A DNA stretch of 64,000 nt from Clostridiales bacterium (GTDB lineage Bacteria; Bacillota; Clostridia; Christensenellales; CAG-917): contig CP091734.1 of NCBI GenBank assembly GCA_022009995.1, forward strand, positions 1,054,001-1,118,000, written 5' to 3'. Shown here in pieces: positions 28,984 through 38,671 of this stretch; within the stretch, counting starts at the first letter, position 1, and every line of letters begins with the position of its first letter. The notes beneath the pieces were generated by a model. It had not been told where the DNA came from. It did not search any database and saw only the letters and a program-made list of their open reading frames with translations. Both the position numbers and the translations under genes were made by a program.

Positions 28984-29820
28984 GAAAAAAACCAAGTGTT
29001 AAACTCAAAAAAACCACAAACGTTTGCTCACGTACTCCGTTGTGTTGCTGGTGTCAATCATCTTCGTATTTCCTATTATATGGGTGGTGCTGAGTTGTTT
29101 TTCGGCAAGCGGAAGCATATATAGTTTCAATGGTTTTTTCCCGTCGGAATATTCTCTGGATTCTTTTAAGGCACTGTTTGCGGACACCGTTATGTACGAC
29201 TATCCGAAGTGGTTTGCAAACACTTTGCTTGTGGCGACGATAAGTAGCCTTTTGGGTACTGTTTTGGTTATTTTAACGGCTTACGTCATCTCGTCTTTCC
29301 AGTTTAAGGGAAGAAAATCATTGATGAAGGGCGCGCTGATTCTCGGGATGTTTCCGTCGTTTATGGGAATGGTTGCCGTGTATTTGCTTATGACGCAATT
29401 CAATTTCATCAATAGTCATATAGGCTTGCTCTTATATATGCAGGCGGTGCTCCGATGGGCTATTTGGTGCAAAAAGGCTTTTTCGACACTATTCCGAATT
29501 CGATTTACGAAGCGGCAAGAATCGACGGAGCAAGCAATGCGAGGATATTTTAACGTAACTCTTCCGCTGTCAAAACCGATTTTGGTATATACGCTTTTGA
29601 CGCAATTTGCGTGGCCGTGGAGCGATTTTATCCTTCCGAAGCTTCTGCTCAAAGACAAAAACATGTGGACGGCGGCGGTCGGGCTTATGTCTCTTCCGGA
29701 AACCGAATTCGCAAGATTTTCGGCAGGTGCGGTGTTTATCGCCGTCCGATTGTAATCTTGTATTTCTTCTTGATTAAATATATGATAAACGGTTTGTCGG
29801 CCGGCGCCGTCAAACAATAA
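28980..29820 (+). CDS. MalG-like ABC transporter permease (four frameshifts)
   Basis: About 281 residues with six predicted membrane segments, for example LLTYSVVLLVSIIFVFPIIW and LVATISSLLGTVLVILTAYV. The EAA loop is YEAARIDGASNARIFFNVTL. The reading frame must be corrected near 29011, 29432, 29552 and 29749. The reconstructed C-terminus (IVILYFFLIKYMINGL, GAVKQ) ends at 29820, ten bases before the ATPase gene. It pairs with the MalF-like protein. Confidence 0.82.
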
Positions 29821-29830
29821 GAGGGTAATT

Positions 29831-31719
29831 ATGGCAGACGTAAAACTCAATCACATATACAAAGTTTATCCCAACGGAACAAAAGCCGTAAACGACTTCA
29901 CGATGGATATTAAAGATAAGGAATTTATTGTATTCGTCGGACCGTCGGGTTGCGGAAAATCAACCACGCTTCGTATGATAGCCGGTCTTGAAGAAATCAC
30001 TGCCGGCGAACTCTATATAGGCGATACGCTTGTAAACGACGTAGAACCGAAGGACAGAGATATTGCGATGGTCTTCCAGAATTATGCGCTGTATCCGCAT
30101 ATGACGGTGTACGAAAACATGGCATTCGGTCTGAAATTGCGAAAATTGCCGAAAGCGGTAATCGATCAAAAGGTCAGAGAAGCGGCGCAAACGTTGGATA
30201 TAACCGAATATCTGGACAAAAAACCAAAGGAAATGAGTGGCGGACAGCGTCAAAGAGTCGCTTTGGGAAGAGCCATCGTAAGAGAGCCGAAGGTTTTCTT
30301 GCTTGACGAACCGTTGTCAAATCTCGATGCAAAATTGCGTACTGCAATGAGAAGTGAAATAAGCGCGTTGCATCACAGGTTGCAAACTACGTTTATTTAC
30401 GTCACGCACGATCAGGTCGAGGCAATGACGATGGGCACGCGAATAGTCGTTATGAAAGACGGATTCGTTCAGCAAATCGACACGCCTACCAATTTATATA
30501 AGTATCCTCAAAACGTGTTTGTCGCAGGTTTTATAGGAACGCCTCAAATGAATTTCATCAACGCGGAAATCAATGTCGAAGGCGACGATATATCGTTTGT
30601 CGCTACCGACGCGCCGATAAAAATCGCGTTGCCCAAAGACTTCTTTGCAAAAGCAAAGCAAGCGGACGTGTTCCACGGGAAAAAAGTCGTGCTGGGACTG
30701 CGCGCGGAACATATCTCTATCGACGCCGAAAAATATACGGCAAAGGCAAAAATCAAGGTGTCGCACATCGAGGAATTGGGAACCGAAAGCCAGGTGTTCG
30801 GTGATTTGAACTTTGATAAAGAACTCGGCTTGCAAAGCTCGACCAAAATTGTTATAAAGCGCCGACAATGACGCGTTTTGAAGTCGGAAGCGTCACGGAA
30901 ATCTCGTTTGATATCGAAAACATGCAGGTATTTGATGCGGAAACCGAAGCGAATATGATTCCGAGAATTCCCGATTGCTCCGTAATAAGCGTTGTCGTGA
31001 AAAATCATACGGTTGAAATCGGTTCGTCGAGGATAGAATTGCCGTCGGCATTTTCAATGGAAGACGGAAATTATAAGTTGACCATTCCAGTCGATGCTGT
31101 CGGAAAAGGAAACGACGTTGTCGGAACGGTGCAAAAGGTCGAAGAAGTCAACGGAAAGTATTTGCATTACGTCGAAACAGGTGGTCAGATAATTTTTGCT
31201 TTATTTGACGAAAAAGTGAGCGGAGAAATTATGCTTGGTATCGACCTGAAAAAAGTTACGTGTTCGACAGGCGACAAGATTGTTCACGAGGCAATACCTG
31301 CGTTCAATACACTAAGCGGAAAAATGCTTCGTCAAAGGAACAAAGACAAGCGAACGTTTAAGGAAATCGTTAAGTCTGCCGCAATTCCGAAATTTTCGTT
31401 CGAAACGATGGGGCATAAGTTTGAGTGCACAAGAGAACTTGCGTCGAAGTTGGTTGGAATCGGCGGAACGAAAATTATCGGGAAGGCGTTGAGTTTTGAG
31501 TTTTCACCGCAAGACGTTGAAACCTCGACGGACGGCATACTGTTTTCGGTCGAAAAGATTTTAGATTACGGTACCGAACGATATGCAAAATGCGAGAGAG
31601 ACGGAGTGGTATTATACGCCAAGATCGGGGGTGATTTTAATGAAGAAAGCATTGACGTTGCATTGCCCATTGACAAAGTGTCCATATTTGATATTGAAGG
31701 GCAAATCAGATTGAAATAA
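29831..31719 (+). CDS. MsmK/UgpC-type sugar ABC ATPase with long C-terminal extension (one frameshift)
   Basis: About 629 residues. Walker A GPSGCGKST (about residues 38-46), Q-loop VFQNYALYPH, signature MSGGQRQRV, Walker B VFLLDEP and H-loop VTHDQVEAMT show a working ATPase. The TOBE/OB region begins near 240. Normal members end near 370; this one continues for about 260 residues, with repeated OB-like beta stretches (VNGKYLHYVETGGQIIFALF, RDGVVLYAKIGGDF). The frame breaks near 30856 (one A missing), exactly where the extension begins, so the fusion depends on that correction. It would energise the adjacent permeases. Confidence 0.8.
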
Positions 31720-31746
31720 CACAGGTCGACATAGGGAGTTTGTTAT

Positions 31747-33237
31747 ATGGCGGTTAACAAAAAATTCGGATTCTCGCACAAAAGCGGATTGCTTATGGCG
31801 GTGAGTGCATTGCCTTCCGAGTACGGCATAGGTTCTTTCGGGAAAGCGTGTTTCGACTGGCTTGATTTTCTGGACAAAACAGGGACCAAATGTTGGCAAA
31901 TTCTTCCGCTTAACCCAACCGCATACGGAGATAGCCCATACCAATCGCCGGCGTCTTTTGCCGGCAATCCTTATTTTGTTGATTTGGAAGAATTGTATAA
32001 AGAAGGATTGTTGACGAGCGACGAACTTGATGGAGAAAAGTGCAAAAGCGAGCGCATAGATTACGGAAGATTGTTTTTAACAAGAATTGCCGTGCTCAAA
32101 AAAGCCTTTTCGAGATTTGTAAAAACTGTCGAATATGTACGTTTTTGTCATAAAAACAAGCAGTGGCTTGACGACTATGCTTTATTCTTCTCAATAAAAG
32201 AGAGTTATGATTATGCGCCTTGGTCATCTTGGGCGGATGAATATCGAATATACAAAAACGCAATCGAGAGAAAAAACGATTTTGAATGTCAAACGGAGTT
32301 TTGGCGATTCGTTCAATTCAAGTTTTTTACGCAATGGAAAAAGGTTCGCGATTATGCGCGTTCAAAAGGAATAAAAATCATCGGAGATATACCGATTTAC
32401 GTTGCATATGATTCGGTTGACGTTTGGAGTAATACGGACGAGTATCTGCTTGACGAGAATTTGAATCCGACGTTCGTTGCAGGTTGTCCTCCCGACGGGT
32501 TTTCTCCCGATGGACAATTGTGGGGCAATCCGATTTACGATTATGCGAAAATGGAAAAGAACGGCTTCAAGTGGTGGTGCTCACGCATCAAAATCTGCGC
32601 GTCGTTATTTGACATTGTAAGGATAGACCATTTTCGCGGGTTTGCGGGATATTATTCGGTTCCGTATGGTGAGAAAACCGCGCGCAACGGACACTGGGAA
32701 AAAGGCCCCGGGGGAAAACTTTTCGACGCGATAAATCAAAGTGTCCCTAATGCAAAAATAATCGCGGAAGATCTTGGTTTTTTGACCGATGACGTGCGAG
32801 AACTGATTGCGTATTGCGGATATCCCGGGATGAAAATATTGCAGTTTGCGTTTTTTGATGAAGACAGCGAATATTTGCCGAGGCTATATGCAAATAAAGA
32901 TTACGTGGTTTATACAGGTTCTCACGACGCCGACTGTACTCGTACGTGGACGGAAAACCTTGTCGGAGATACGCTAAAACGATTCAAAAGAGAATGTTCG
33001 CACATCAAAGGGTTAAACCCGACATATAAGATGATTAAACTGGCGTTTGATTCAATTGCGGAACTTGCTGTGATACCGTTGCAGGACTGGCTTTTGCTTG
33101 GAAACGAAGAAGGCAGAATGAATACTCCGTCCGTTGCACAAGGAAATTGGGTTTGGCGTGCTCCGTCCGACTATGCGTCGAAAAAGTTAATATCGACGAT
33201 TAAAAGATTTAATGTTCGGTCGCATCGCGAAAAATAG
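31747..33237 (+). CDS. malQ: 4-alpha-glucanotransferase (amylomaltase, GH77)
   Basis: 496 residues, intact and of normal length. It transfers glucan chains between maltodextrins and releases glucose. GH77 markers: LNPTAYGDSPYQSPASFAGN (near residues 57-76), GDIPIYVAYDSVDVWSN, the nucleophile region IVRIDHFRGF, the acid/base region IIAEDLGFLTDDV, and YTGSHDADCTRTW (often GTHDNDT in the family). A GGGAG site precedes the start. It is the last enzyme gene of the glucan cluster. Confidence 0.92.
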   Translation: MAVNKKFGFSHKSGLLMAVSALPSEYGIGSFGKACFDWLDFLDKTGTKCWQILPLNPTAYGDSPYQSPASFAGNPYFVDLEELYKEGLLTSDELDGEKCKSERIDYGRLFLTRIAVLKKAFSRFVKTVEYVRFCHKNKQWLDDYALFFSIKESYDYAPWSSWADEYRIYKNAIERKNDFECQTEFWRFVQFKFFTQWKKVRDYARSKGIKIIGDIPIYVAYDSVDVWSNTDEYLLDENLNPTFVAGCPPDGFSPDGQLWGNPIYDYAKMEKNGFKWWCSRIKICASLFDIVRIDHFRGFAGYYSVPYGEKTARNGHWEKGPGGKLFDAINQSVPNAKIIAEDLGFLTDDVRELIAYCGYPGMKILQFAFFDEDSEYLPRLYANKDYVVYTGSHDADCTRTWTENLVGDTLKRFKRECSHIKGLNPTYKMIKLAFDSIAELAVIPLQDWLLLGNEEGRMNTPSVAQGNWVWRAPSDYASKKLISTIKRFNVRSHREK

Positions 33238-33252
33238 TTTTAAGGTCGGGTT

Positions 33253-33355
33253 ATGAAAAAAAGCAAGCGTTATTAAGGTTTTGGGCGTATTCGTCGTTTG
33301 TAACTTAGTTTATATCATAAGAAGAAGCGATAATTGTTCTTGCGAAAATAATTAA
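33253..33355 (+). CDS. Possible 34-residue single-pass membrane peptide (frame-corrected)
   Basis: After an AAGG site, ATG and a run of seven A's, the other frame reads VIKVLGVFVVCNLVYIIRR followed by SDNCSCENN and TAA. That is a short hydrophobic helix with a positive C-terminal flank. It needs one A fewer, or two more, in the run to be read. With so many homopolymer shortfalls in the window this is plausible but unproven. Confidence 0.3.
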
Positions 33356-33400
33356 CAAAAACTGTTTTGATTGATGTGTTCAACTGCGGTTGTTTTCTGC

Positions 33401-33462
33401 GCACCATAAAAAATAAGACAACCGTTTTGGTTGTCTTATTTTTTTATGCCTCCGATGAGCCG
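33401..33462 (+). repeat. 62-bp direct repeat, right copy (orphan tRNA-Leu 3' end plus terminator)
   Basis: Same as 21246-21307 except one base (GCCTCCG instead of GCCGCCG). No tRNA precedes it. It is followed by a hairpin CGACGC-TTT-GCGTCG in the same relative position as the CAAAAC-GAA-GTTTTG hairpin of the left copy. It marks the right end of the low-GC glucan region. Confidence 0.8.
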
Positions 33463-33510
33463 TGGCAAGAACCCCGACGCTTTGCGTCGGCGTTCAGTAA
33501 GTGAGTTTAA

Positions 33511-33723
33511 TTATTTTACTTCCCAACGGTAACCGCATTCTTGACATATGGCGTATTGTTTTGTTTTACTTCCTTTCTTTATAAATAAAGGGAAAAGGAG
33601 CGCAACACCGCAAGTAAAGAAACCGAGAATAAGCCAAAGACATACTCCGAGAATGCCGCGTTTTTTTTGTTCGGCAACTGCTTGAACGGTTACTTTTGTG
33701 CTATTACATTTAGGACAATTCAT
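33511..33723 (-). CDS. Zinc-ribbon small membrane protein
   Basis: 70 residues. A CxxC pair at the N-terminus (CPKC) and one at the C-terminus (CQEC) form a zinc ribbon around a hydrophobic stretch (GVCLWLILGFFTCGVALLF). An AGAGG site precedes the start. Its promoter (TTGACA, 17 bases, TATAAT on the minus strand) overlaps a long inverted repeat shared with the divergent regulator genes. Function unknown; it may be the target or partner of those regulators. Confidence 0.75.
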   Translation of the reverse strand: MNCPKCNSTKVTVQAVAEQKKRGILGVCLWLILGFFTCGVALLFPLFIKKGSKTKQYAICQECGYRWEVK

Positions 33724-33753
33724 AATAATACCTCTTAATCCATTTTCTAATAA

Positions 33754-33815
33754 TTATAGAATACATAGGATGACGTGTCAATCTTTTGGATGACACATCA
33801 TCCTATATTTTTGTG
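33754..33815. promoter_or_regulatory. Long inverted-repeat operator over divergent promoter
   Basis: Arms ATAGGATGACGTGTCA and TGACACATCATCCTAT, separated by 10 bases, match at 15 of 16 positions. On the minus strand TTGACA (33777-33782) lies in the operator and TATAAT is at 33754-33759, 17 bases away. A bound dimer or tetramer should block the zinc-ribbon gene promoter. Confidence 0.75.
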
Positions 33816-33861
33816 CGAAGTAGGGTAGAATTTAATTAAAGTAATTGACGAAAGGTAATAA

Positions 33862-34107
33862 ATGAAAACGCTTAACGATGCTGTTGTCGAAAGACTTTAT
33901 AAATATATGGGCGAGAAAAATCTCACTCAATATAAACTTGCACAGTTAAGCGGGATTCCGTTTCCGACGATAAAAAGCATTATGCAAAGGCGCACTAACG
34001 GAATTTCTTTGAAAACGATTATCTTGCTTGCGGACGGATTGGGGATTTCTCCCGCCGAATTTATCGATGACGAATCGTTTCTTGCGAAAAATCTTGACCT
34101 TGAATGA
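33862..34107 (+). CDS. XRE-family HTH regulator, first of three
   Basis: 81 residues. A single Cro/C1-type domain covers residues 10-68 (NLTQYKLAQLSGIPFPTIKS, LADGLGISPAEFID). It is probably the repressor that binds the divergent operator. An AAAGG site precedes the start. Its TGA overlaps the probable ATG of the next regulator (ATGA). Confidence 0.85.
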   Translation: MKTLNDAVVERLYKYMGEKNLTQYKLAQLSGIPFPTIKSIMQRRTNGISLKTIILLADGLGISPAEFIDDESFLAKNLDLE

Positions 34108-34305
34108 GAAAAGTATAAAGAAATTATTTCTGATATTATGGCAAAAAACAATTTATCGCAAGAGGGTATGGCAAAGATACTTGGCGTAAATCAAACGACC
34201 GTTGGGCAGTGGCTGAACGGGAAGAAGAAACCCGGCTACGACAGTATTCTGCTGCTGTACGAAAAGTTCGGCGTTACGCCAAACGAATTATTCGGGATTG
34301 AATGA
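34104..34305 (+). CDS. XRE-family HTH regulator, second of three (start region frameshifted)
   Basis: The reading KYKEIISDIMAKNNLSQEGM, then AKILGVNQTTVGQWLNGKKK, is a full HTH of about 66 residues ending at TGA 34303-34305. An ATG at 34104 overlapping the upstream stop would fit if two bases are missing at 34107. Alternatively ATG 34138 gives a 55-residue protein that lacks part of helix 1. The frame is continuous with the first regulator except for the TGA at 34105. Confidence 0.65.
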
Positions 34306-34502
34306 TGAACTTTGGTGAGAATTTTAAGAACATACGAAAACAATGCGGATTATCGCAACAGGAAGTTGCGGACAAGTTGCAAATCAAACAATCGAGCGTG
34401 AGTGATTGGGAAAACGACGTATCTCGTCCCGATTATGAAAAACTGATTGCATTGGCAGAACTGTACGACGTCACGTTGTACGAACTGCTTGGGATAGACT
34501 GA
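34302..34502 (+). CDS. XRE-family HTH regulator, third of three
   Basis: 66 residues, a stand-alone Cro/C1 domain (KNIRKQCGLSQQEVADKLQI, SSVSDWENDVSRPDYEKL). Its ATG overlaps the stop of the second regulator (ATGA), so the three are translationally coupled. A terminator follows at 34517. Confidence 0.85.
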   Translation: MMNFGENFKNIRKQCGLSQQEVADKLQIKQSSVSDWENDVSRPDYEKLIALAELYDVTLYELLGID

Positions 34503-34516
34503 ACCGAGAACTGCAA

Positions 34517-34543
34517 GAAGCCGAGAAGTCGGCTTTTTTATTT
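34517..34543 (+). terminator. Terminator of the XRE trio
   Basis: AAGCCGA-GAAG-TCGGCTT hairpin with a T-run. Confidence 0.75.
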
Positions 34544-34562
34544 ATAAAAAAGCGGCATTGGA

Positions 34563-34592
34563 TTGACTTTTCCGCCGTGCCGGTGGTATAGT
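34563..34592 (+). promoter_or_regulatory. Promoter of the acetyltransferase gene
   Basis: TTGACT (34563-34568), 18 bases, TATAGT (34587-34592). Confidence 0.7.
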
Positions 34593-34622
34593 TTTATCGA
34601 CAATATTTTTATGGGAATTTTT

Positions 34623-35356
34623 ATGAACACGGTTGAAGAAAAACTCAAAAGAGCGCAAAAACTTATCACAAAAAACATAAGCACGGAAGAAATGCTTGAA
34701 GTATTGAAAATCATCGGCGTCGGAATGACGGCGGACGAAATCGAAAGTTATCGTTTGTGGGGCGATTACATGCCGCTCGGAGACGAGCATCCTTACACGA
34801 AATCCGAAAGATATCTGCATATTTATGGGAACTTATCGACAAAGTGCCGCTTGGCATAAACTGCACGTTCGCGATTCCGTTCAGGCAGACGATTGCGAAG
34901 AACCTTTTCAAAAAGTGCGGCGAAGGTTTTGTCGCGGCGGAAGGTTGCAGGTTCAATTACGGACACCAGATCGAGGTCGGCGACAACGTCAGCTGGAACA
35001 TGGGCTGCTACGTCGACAGTAAGGGCGGCGTATCGTTCGGCGATTTCGCAATGCTTACCGAATACGTGAAAATTTTCTCGCACGGGCACAGCGAAGGCAA
35101 CCATATGGAAAGGGATTATAAGCGCGTCGTCATAAAAGATTTTGCGAAACTTTACACAAACTGCACGATTCTTCCCGGGATAACGATCGGCACGGGCGCA
35201 ATCGTGGCAACGGGCAGCATCGTTACGAAAGACGTGGACGATTACGTTCTTGTCAGCGGAATTCCCGCAAGGCCGATGAGAAGACGCGCCCTTGAAAGCA
35301 CGAATCCCGACGACTACAACCAATATATGATGAAAAACAAACTTTTCCAAAAGTAA
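34623..35356 (+). CDS. Hexapeptide-repeat acetyltransferase, maltose/galactoside O-acetyltransferase type (one frameshift)
   Basis: About 245 residues. The N-terminal 75 are helical (EEKLKRAQKLITKNISTEEM). A left-handed beta-helix follows, with hexapeptide repeats (GDNVSWNMGCYVDSKGGVSF, ILPGITIGTGAIVATGSIVT) and the catalytic-type His in KIFSHGHSEGN. It acetylates sugars or related acceptors with acetyl-CoA; substrate unknown. The frame breaks near 34825 (one T missing). A terminator (GCGCAGA-GAAG-TCTGCGT) follows at 35363. Confidence 0.8.
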
Positions 35357-35362
35357 CGAAAA

Positions 35363-35386
35363 GCGCAGAGAAGTCTGCGTTTTTTA
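35363..35386 (+). terminator. Terminator after the acetyltransferase gene
   Basis: GCGCAGA-GAAG-TCTGCGT hairpin and six T's. Confidence 0.75.
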
Positions 35387-35483
35387 TTGAAAACTTTTCA
35401 AAAAAACAAATGTTTTCCCGTCAATTTTTTGCAATAATCGCTAATATATAGTATAATATTGTAAATTTACAGGAGATACGAGT

Positions 35484-36022
35484 ATGAATATCTGGCACGA
35501 TATCAACGAATCGCGAATCAAAAAAGACGATTTTATCGCTTGCATCGAAATTCCGAAGGGCAGCAAGAACAAGTACGAACTCGACAAGGAAACGGGGCTG
35601 CTGATTCTTGACCGCACGCTTTACACCTCGACGCACTATCCCGCAAACTACGGATTTATTCCGCGCACTTTAAGCGACGATAACGATCCGTTGGACGTCC
35701 TTGTGATTTGCAGCGAGGTTATTTCGCCGCTCACTCTTGTCAGGTGCTACCCGATCGGCGTAATATCGATGATCGACGACGGCATGGTCGACCATAAGGT
35801 GATTGCAATTCCGTTCAAAGATCCGATGTGGAACACTTACGACCATATCGGCGAGTTGCCGCCCCATATTATGGACGAAATGACGCATTTCTGAACGTTT
35901 ACAAACAGCTTGAATACAAAACGACAACCGTTCTTGAAGTAAAAGAAAGGGATTTCGCCGAAATTGTTATCGAGCAGAATATCAAACAATACCACGAAAA
36001 ATTTGACAAAAAGGATAAATAA
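35484..36022 (+). CDS. ppa: Inorganic pyrophosphatase, soluble family I (one frameshift)
   Basis: About 179 residues. It hydrolyses pyrophosphate and so drives biosynthesis. Active-site sequence: KNKYELDKETG (substrate Lys/Glu), YPANYGFIPRTLSDDNDPLD with the metal-binding aspartates, and a DDG pair near GVISMIDDGMVDHK. The C-terminus, LNVYKQLEYKTTTVL, is in another frame because one T is missing near 35890. AGGAG precedes the start. Four bases separate it from the next gene. Confidence 0.9.
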
Positions 36023-36025
36023 ATT

Positions 36026-37412
36026 ATGTATGATTGCATAGTTATCGGCGGTGGCGTCGTAGGCACCGCAGTTCTCGACGCGCTTTCGGCAAGGGGCTAC
36101 AAAACGCTGCTTATCGAAAAAGAAGACGACGTGGCGTCGGGGGCAAGCCGCGCAAACAGCGGCATAGCGCATGCCGGATACGATTGCGTCCCCGGAACGC
36201 TGAAAGCAAAATTCAACGTCGAAGGCAACAAAATGATGCCGTCGCTCACACGTGACCTTGACGTCCCGTTCAGAAACCGGAAGCCTTGTGCTTGCAGGTC
36301 GCGGTGGCGAAAAAGGTCTTTTGGAACTTTTGGAACGCGCGAAAGCGAACGGCGTCGACGCGCGAATCATCGACCGCGAAGAAATCGACAAAATTCAGGA
36401 CGGAGTAAATCCCGAAATCGTCAGCGCGCTTTACGCAAAGGACGCGGGCATCGTTTCGCCGTATAAGCTCACGATCGCGCTTTGCGACAGGGCAATTCTG
36501 AACGGCGCGGAAGTCCGCCTTGAAGAAATATCGAAAGCATACGCTTTGACAAAAAGTTTATCGTAAAAACCCAAAGCGGCGAATACGAATCGAAATATCT
36601 TGTCAACAGCGCGGGCGGCGGCGCGTCCGATATCAACGCGCTTCTGTCCGACGAAACGTACGAAACCGCTTTCAGAAAAGGTGAATACTTCGTGCTTGAC
36701 AAGACCGAAGGTGCGCGCGTCAAAACCGTACTTTTCCCGCTTCCCGACGAAAACGGCAAAGGTATTCTCGTTGCGCCCACGGCGGACGGCAACGTGATTT
36801 ACGGTCCTACGTCCGAAGCGTGCGAAGAAGACGACACGTCGTGCACGGCGAAAGGACTCGATCTTGTGCGACAGGGCGTATCAAAAGTTTTTGCAAACCC
36901 GAATTATCGCGCGGTTATCCGCGAGTATGCGGGCGTTCGCGCGGTGGTCGGCGAAGACTTCATCGTGAAACGCTCCGAAATATCACGACTTCTTTATCCT
37001 TGCGGGAATCTGTTCGCCGGGGCTTACGTCCGCGCCTTCCATCGGCAAATATATTGCGGACGAAATCGAAAAAGAGTATAAGGTCGAAAAACCCGAAAAC
37101 CCCGTGAAAGTCTTGCACCACGACAGGCTTAAAAATCTCACGGCGGAAGAACTTAACGAAAAGGTCAAAAATAATCCGAAATGGGGCAGAATTATCTGCC
37201 GTTGCGAAACCGTGACGGAAGCCGAAATCGTAAACGCGATTCATTCCCCGTTGCCGGCAACAACCGTCGACGCCGTAAAACGTCGCGTGCGCGCGGGTAT
37301 GGGCAGATGTCAGGGCGGATTTTGCGCGCCCCGCGTCATAGATATCCTTTCAAGGGAACTCGGTATCCCCGTAACCAAGGTCAAAAAGGCGGCAAGGGAT
37401 CGGAACTTGTAA
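36026..37412 (+). CDS. GlpA-like FAD-dependent dehydrogenase with C-terminal BFD [2Fe-2S] domain (three frameshifts)
   Basis: About 462 residues. Rossmann FAD motif IVIGGGVVGTAVLDALS at the N-terminus, then DAO-type domain features (SGASRANSGIAHAGYD, TGSLVLAG). The FAD-side motif LAGICSPGLTSAPSIG lies near residue 345. A BFD-like domain with cysteines CRCE and GMGRCQGGFC ends it. Family members oxidise glycerol-3-phosphate or 2-hydroxy acids. Breaks near 36267, 36545 and 36975. It is followed by an oxidoreductase and DUF1667, a recurring trio in Firmicutes. Confidence 0.82.
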
Positions 37413-37437
37413 AATGCCGTATCAAGGAGGACAACTG

Positions 37438-38671
37438 ATGAAAAATTACGACGTGGTGATTATCGGCGGCGGTCCTGCCGGAATGGCGGCGGCGGTCGAG
37501 GCGAAAAAGAACGGCGCGGAAGTACTGATACTTGAACGCGACAATCGCCTGGGCGGCATACTCAATCAATGCATCCACAACGGCTTCGGTCTTCATTATT
37601 TCAAGGAAGAACTGACGGGGCCGGAATATGCGGCACGCTTCAAGAAAATGGTGGAAGAATGCGGCGCGGACGTCGTGCTCGAAGCCATGGTGCTGGAAAT
37701 TTCAAAGGATAAATCGGTCACGTTTAAGTCCGAAAACAGGGCTTGAAACGGTGCAGGCGAAAGCAATCGTCCTTGCGATGGGTTGCAGGGAAAGGACTGC
37801 CGGCGCAATCCAGCTGACAGGCACTCGTCCCGCGGGCGTTTATACCGCCGGTATGGCGCAAAGACTTTCCAACGTCGAAGGCTATCTCGTCGGCAAAAAA
37901 GTCGTGATTCTGGGCAGCGGCGACATCGGGCTTATTATGGCGCGCCGTATGACTTTCGAGGGCGCAAAGGTTCTGAAAGTTCTGGAAGTCATGCCGTTCA
38001 GCAGCGGACTTAAACGAAACATCGTGCAGTGCCTGAACGACTACGACATTCCGCTTTTGTTCAATCATACGGTAACTCGCCTTGTCGGCAAGAACAGACT
38101 GGAAGGCTTGTATTATGCCGAGGTCGACGAAAACCGCCGCGTGAAACCCGAGACCGAACAGTTTATCGAGTGCGACACGCTTTTACTCTCCGTAGGGCTT
38201 ATCCCCGAAAACGACCTTGTGAAAGAACTGCCCATCGAGATGAGCACGGTAACGTCGGGCGCGGTCGTCGACGAATATCGCCAGACGACGCTTTCGGGCG
38301 TATTCAGCGCGGGTAACGTTCTGCACGTGCACGACCTTGTCGACAACGTTTCGGCGGAAGGCATTATTGCCGGCAGAAGTGCGGCTTTATATGCACAAAA
38401 CAAGCTTGTAAACGGCGAAAGCGTGCAGGTTAAAGCAATCGACGGCGTGAGATACGTACTTCCGTCAAGGGTGTATAAGGGCGATGGTTTCGTCACGATT
38501 TACTTCCGCGTCGGCGCAGAATACAGAAACGTCTTCCTTGAAGTTTTAAGCGGCGATACCGTCGTCGTGTCCAAAAAATGCCAGATTCTCGCACCCGGCG
38601 AAATGGGTACGGTTATGGTCGATAAATCCAAAATTTGCGGCGATATTACCGTAAGAGTGAGGCGCGTATGA
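37438..38671 (+). CDS. FAD-dependent pyridine nucleotide-disulfide-type oxidoreductase, partner of the GlpA-like protein (one frameshift)
   Basis: About 411 residues. FAD site VVIIGGGPAGMAAAVEAKKN, NAD(P)-side motif VVILGSGDIGLIMARRM near residue 155, and the C-terminal FAD loop TTLSGVFSAGNVLHVHDLVD near 280. A redox CxxC is not evident (GGILNQCIHNGFG has a single Cys). The frame breaks near 37730 (two A's missing; SEKTGLETV restores it). AAGGAGG precedes the start. Its TGA overlaps the DUF1667 start. Confidence 0.82.

Noticed and set aside
21246..33462. Prophage or conjugative element between the direct repeats
   Set aside because: No integrase, relaxase, capsid or terminase genes are present; only metabolic genes lie inside.
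34105..34107. In-frame TGA joining the first and second XRE genes, as selenocysteine or read-through
   Set aside because: Both sides are complete HTH domains, an ATGA overlap recurs at the next junction, and no SECIS-like hairpin is visible.
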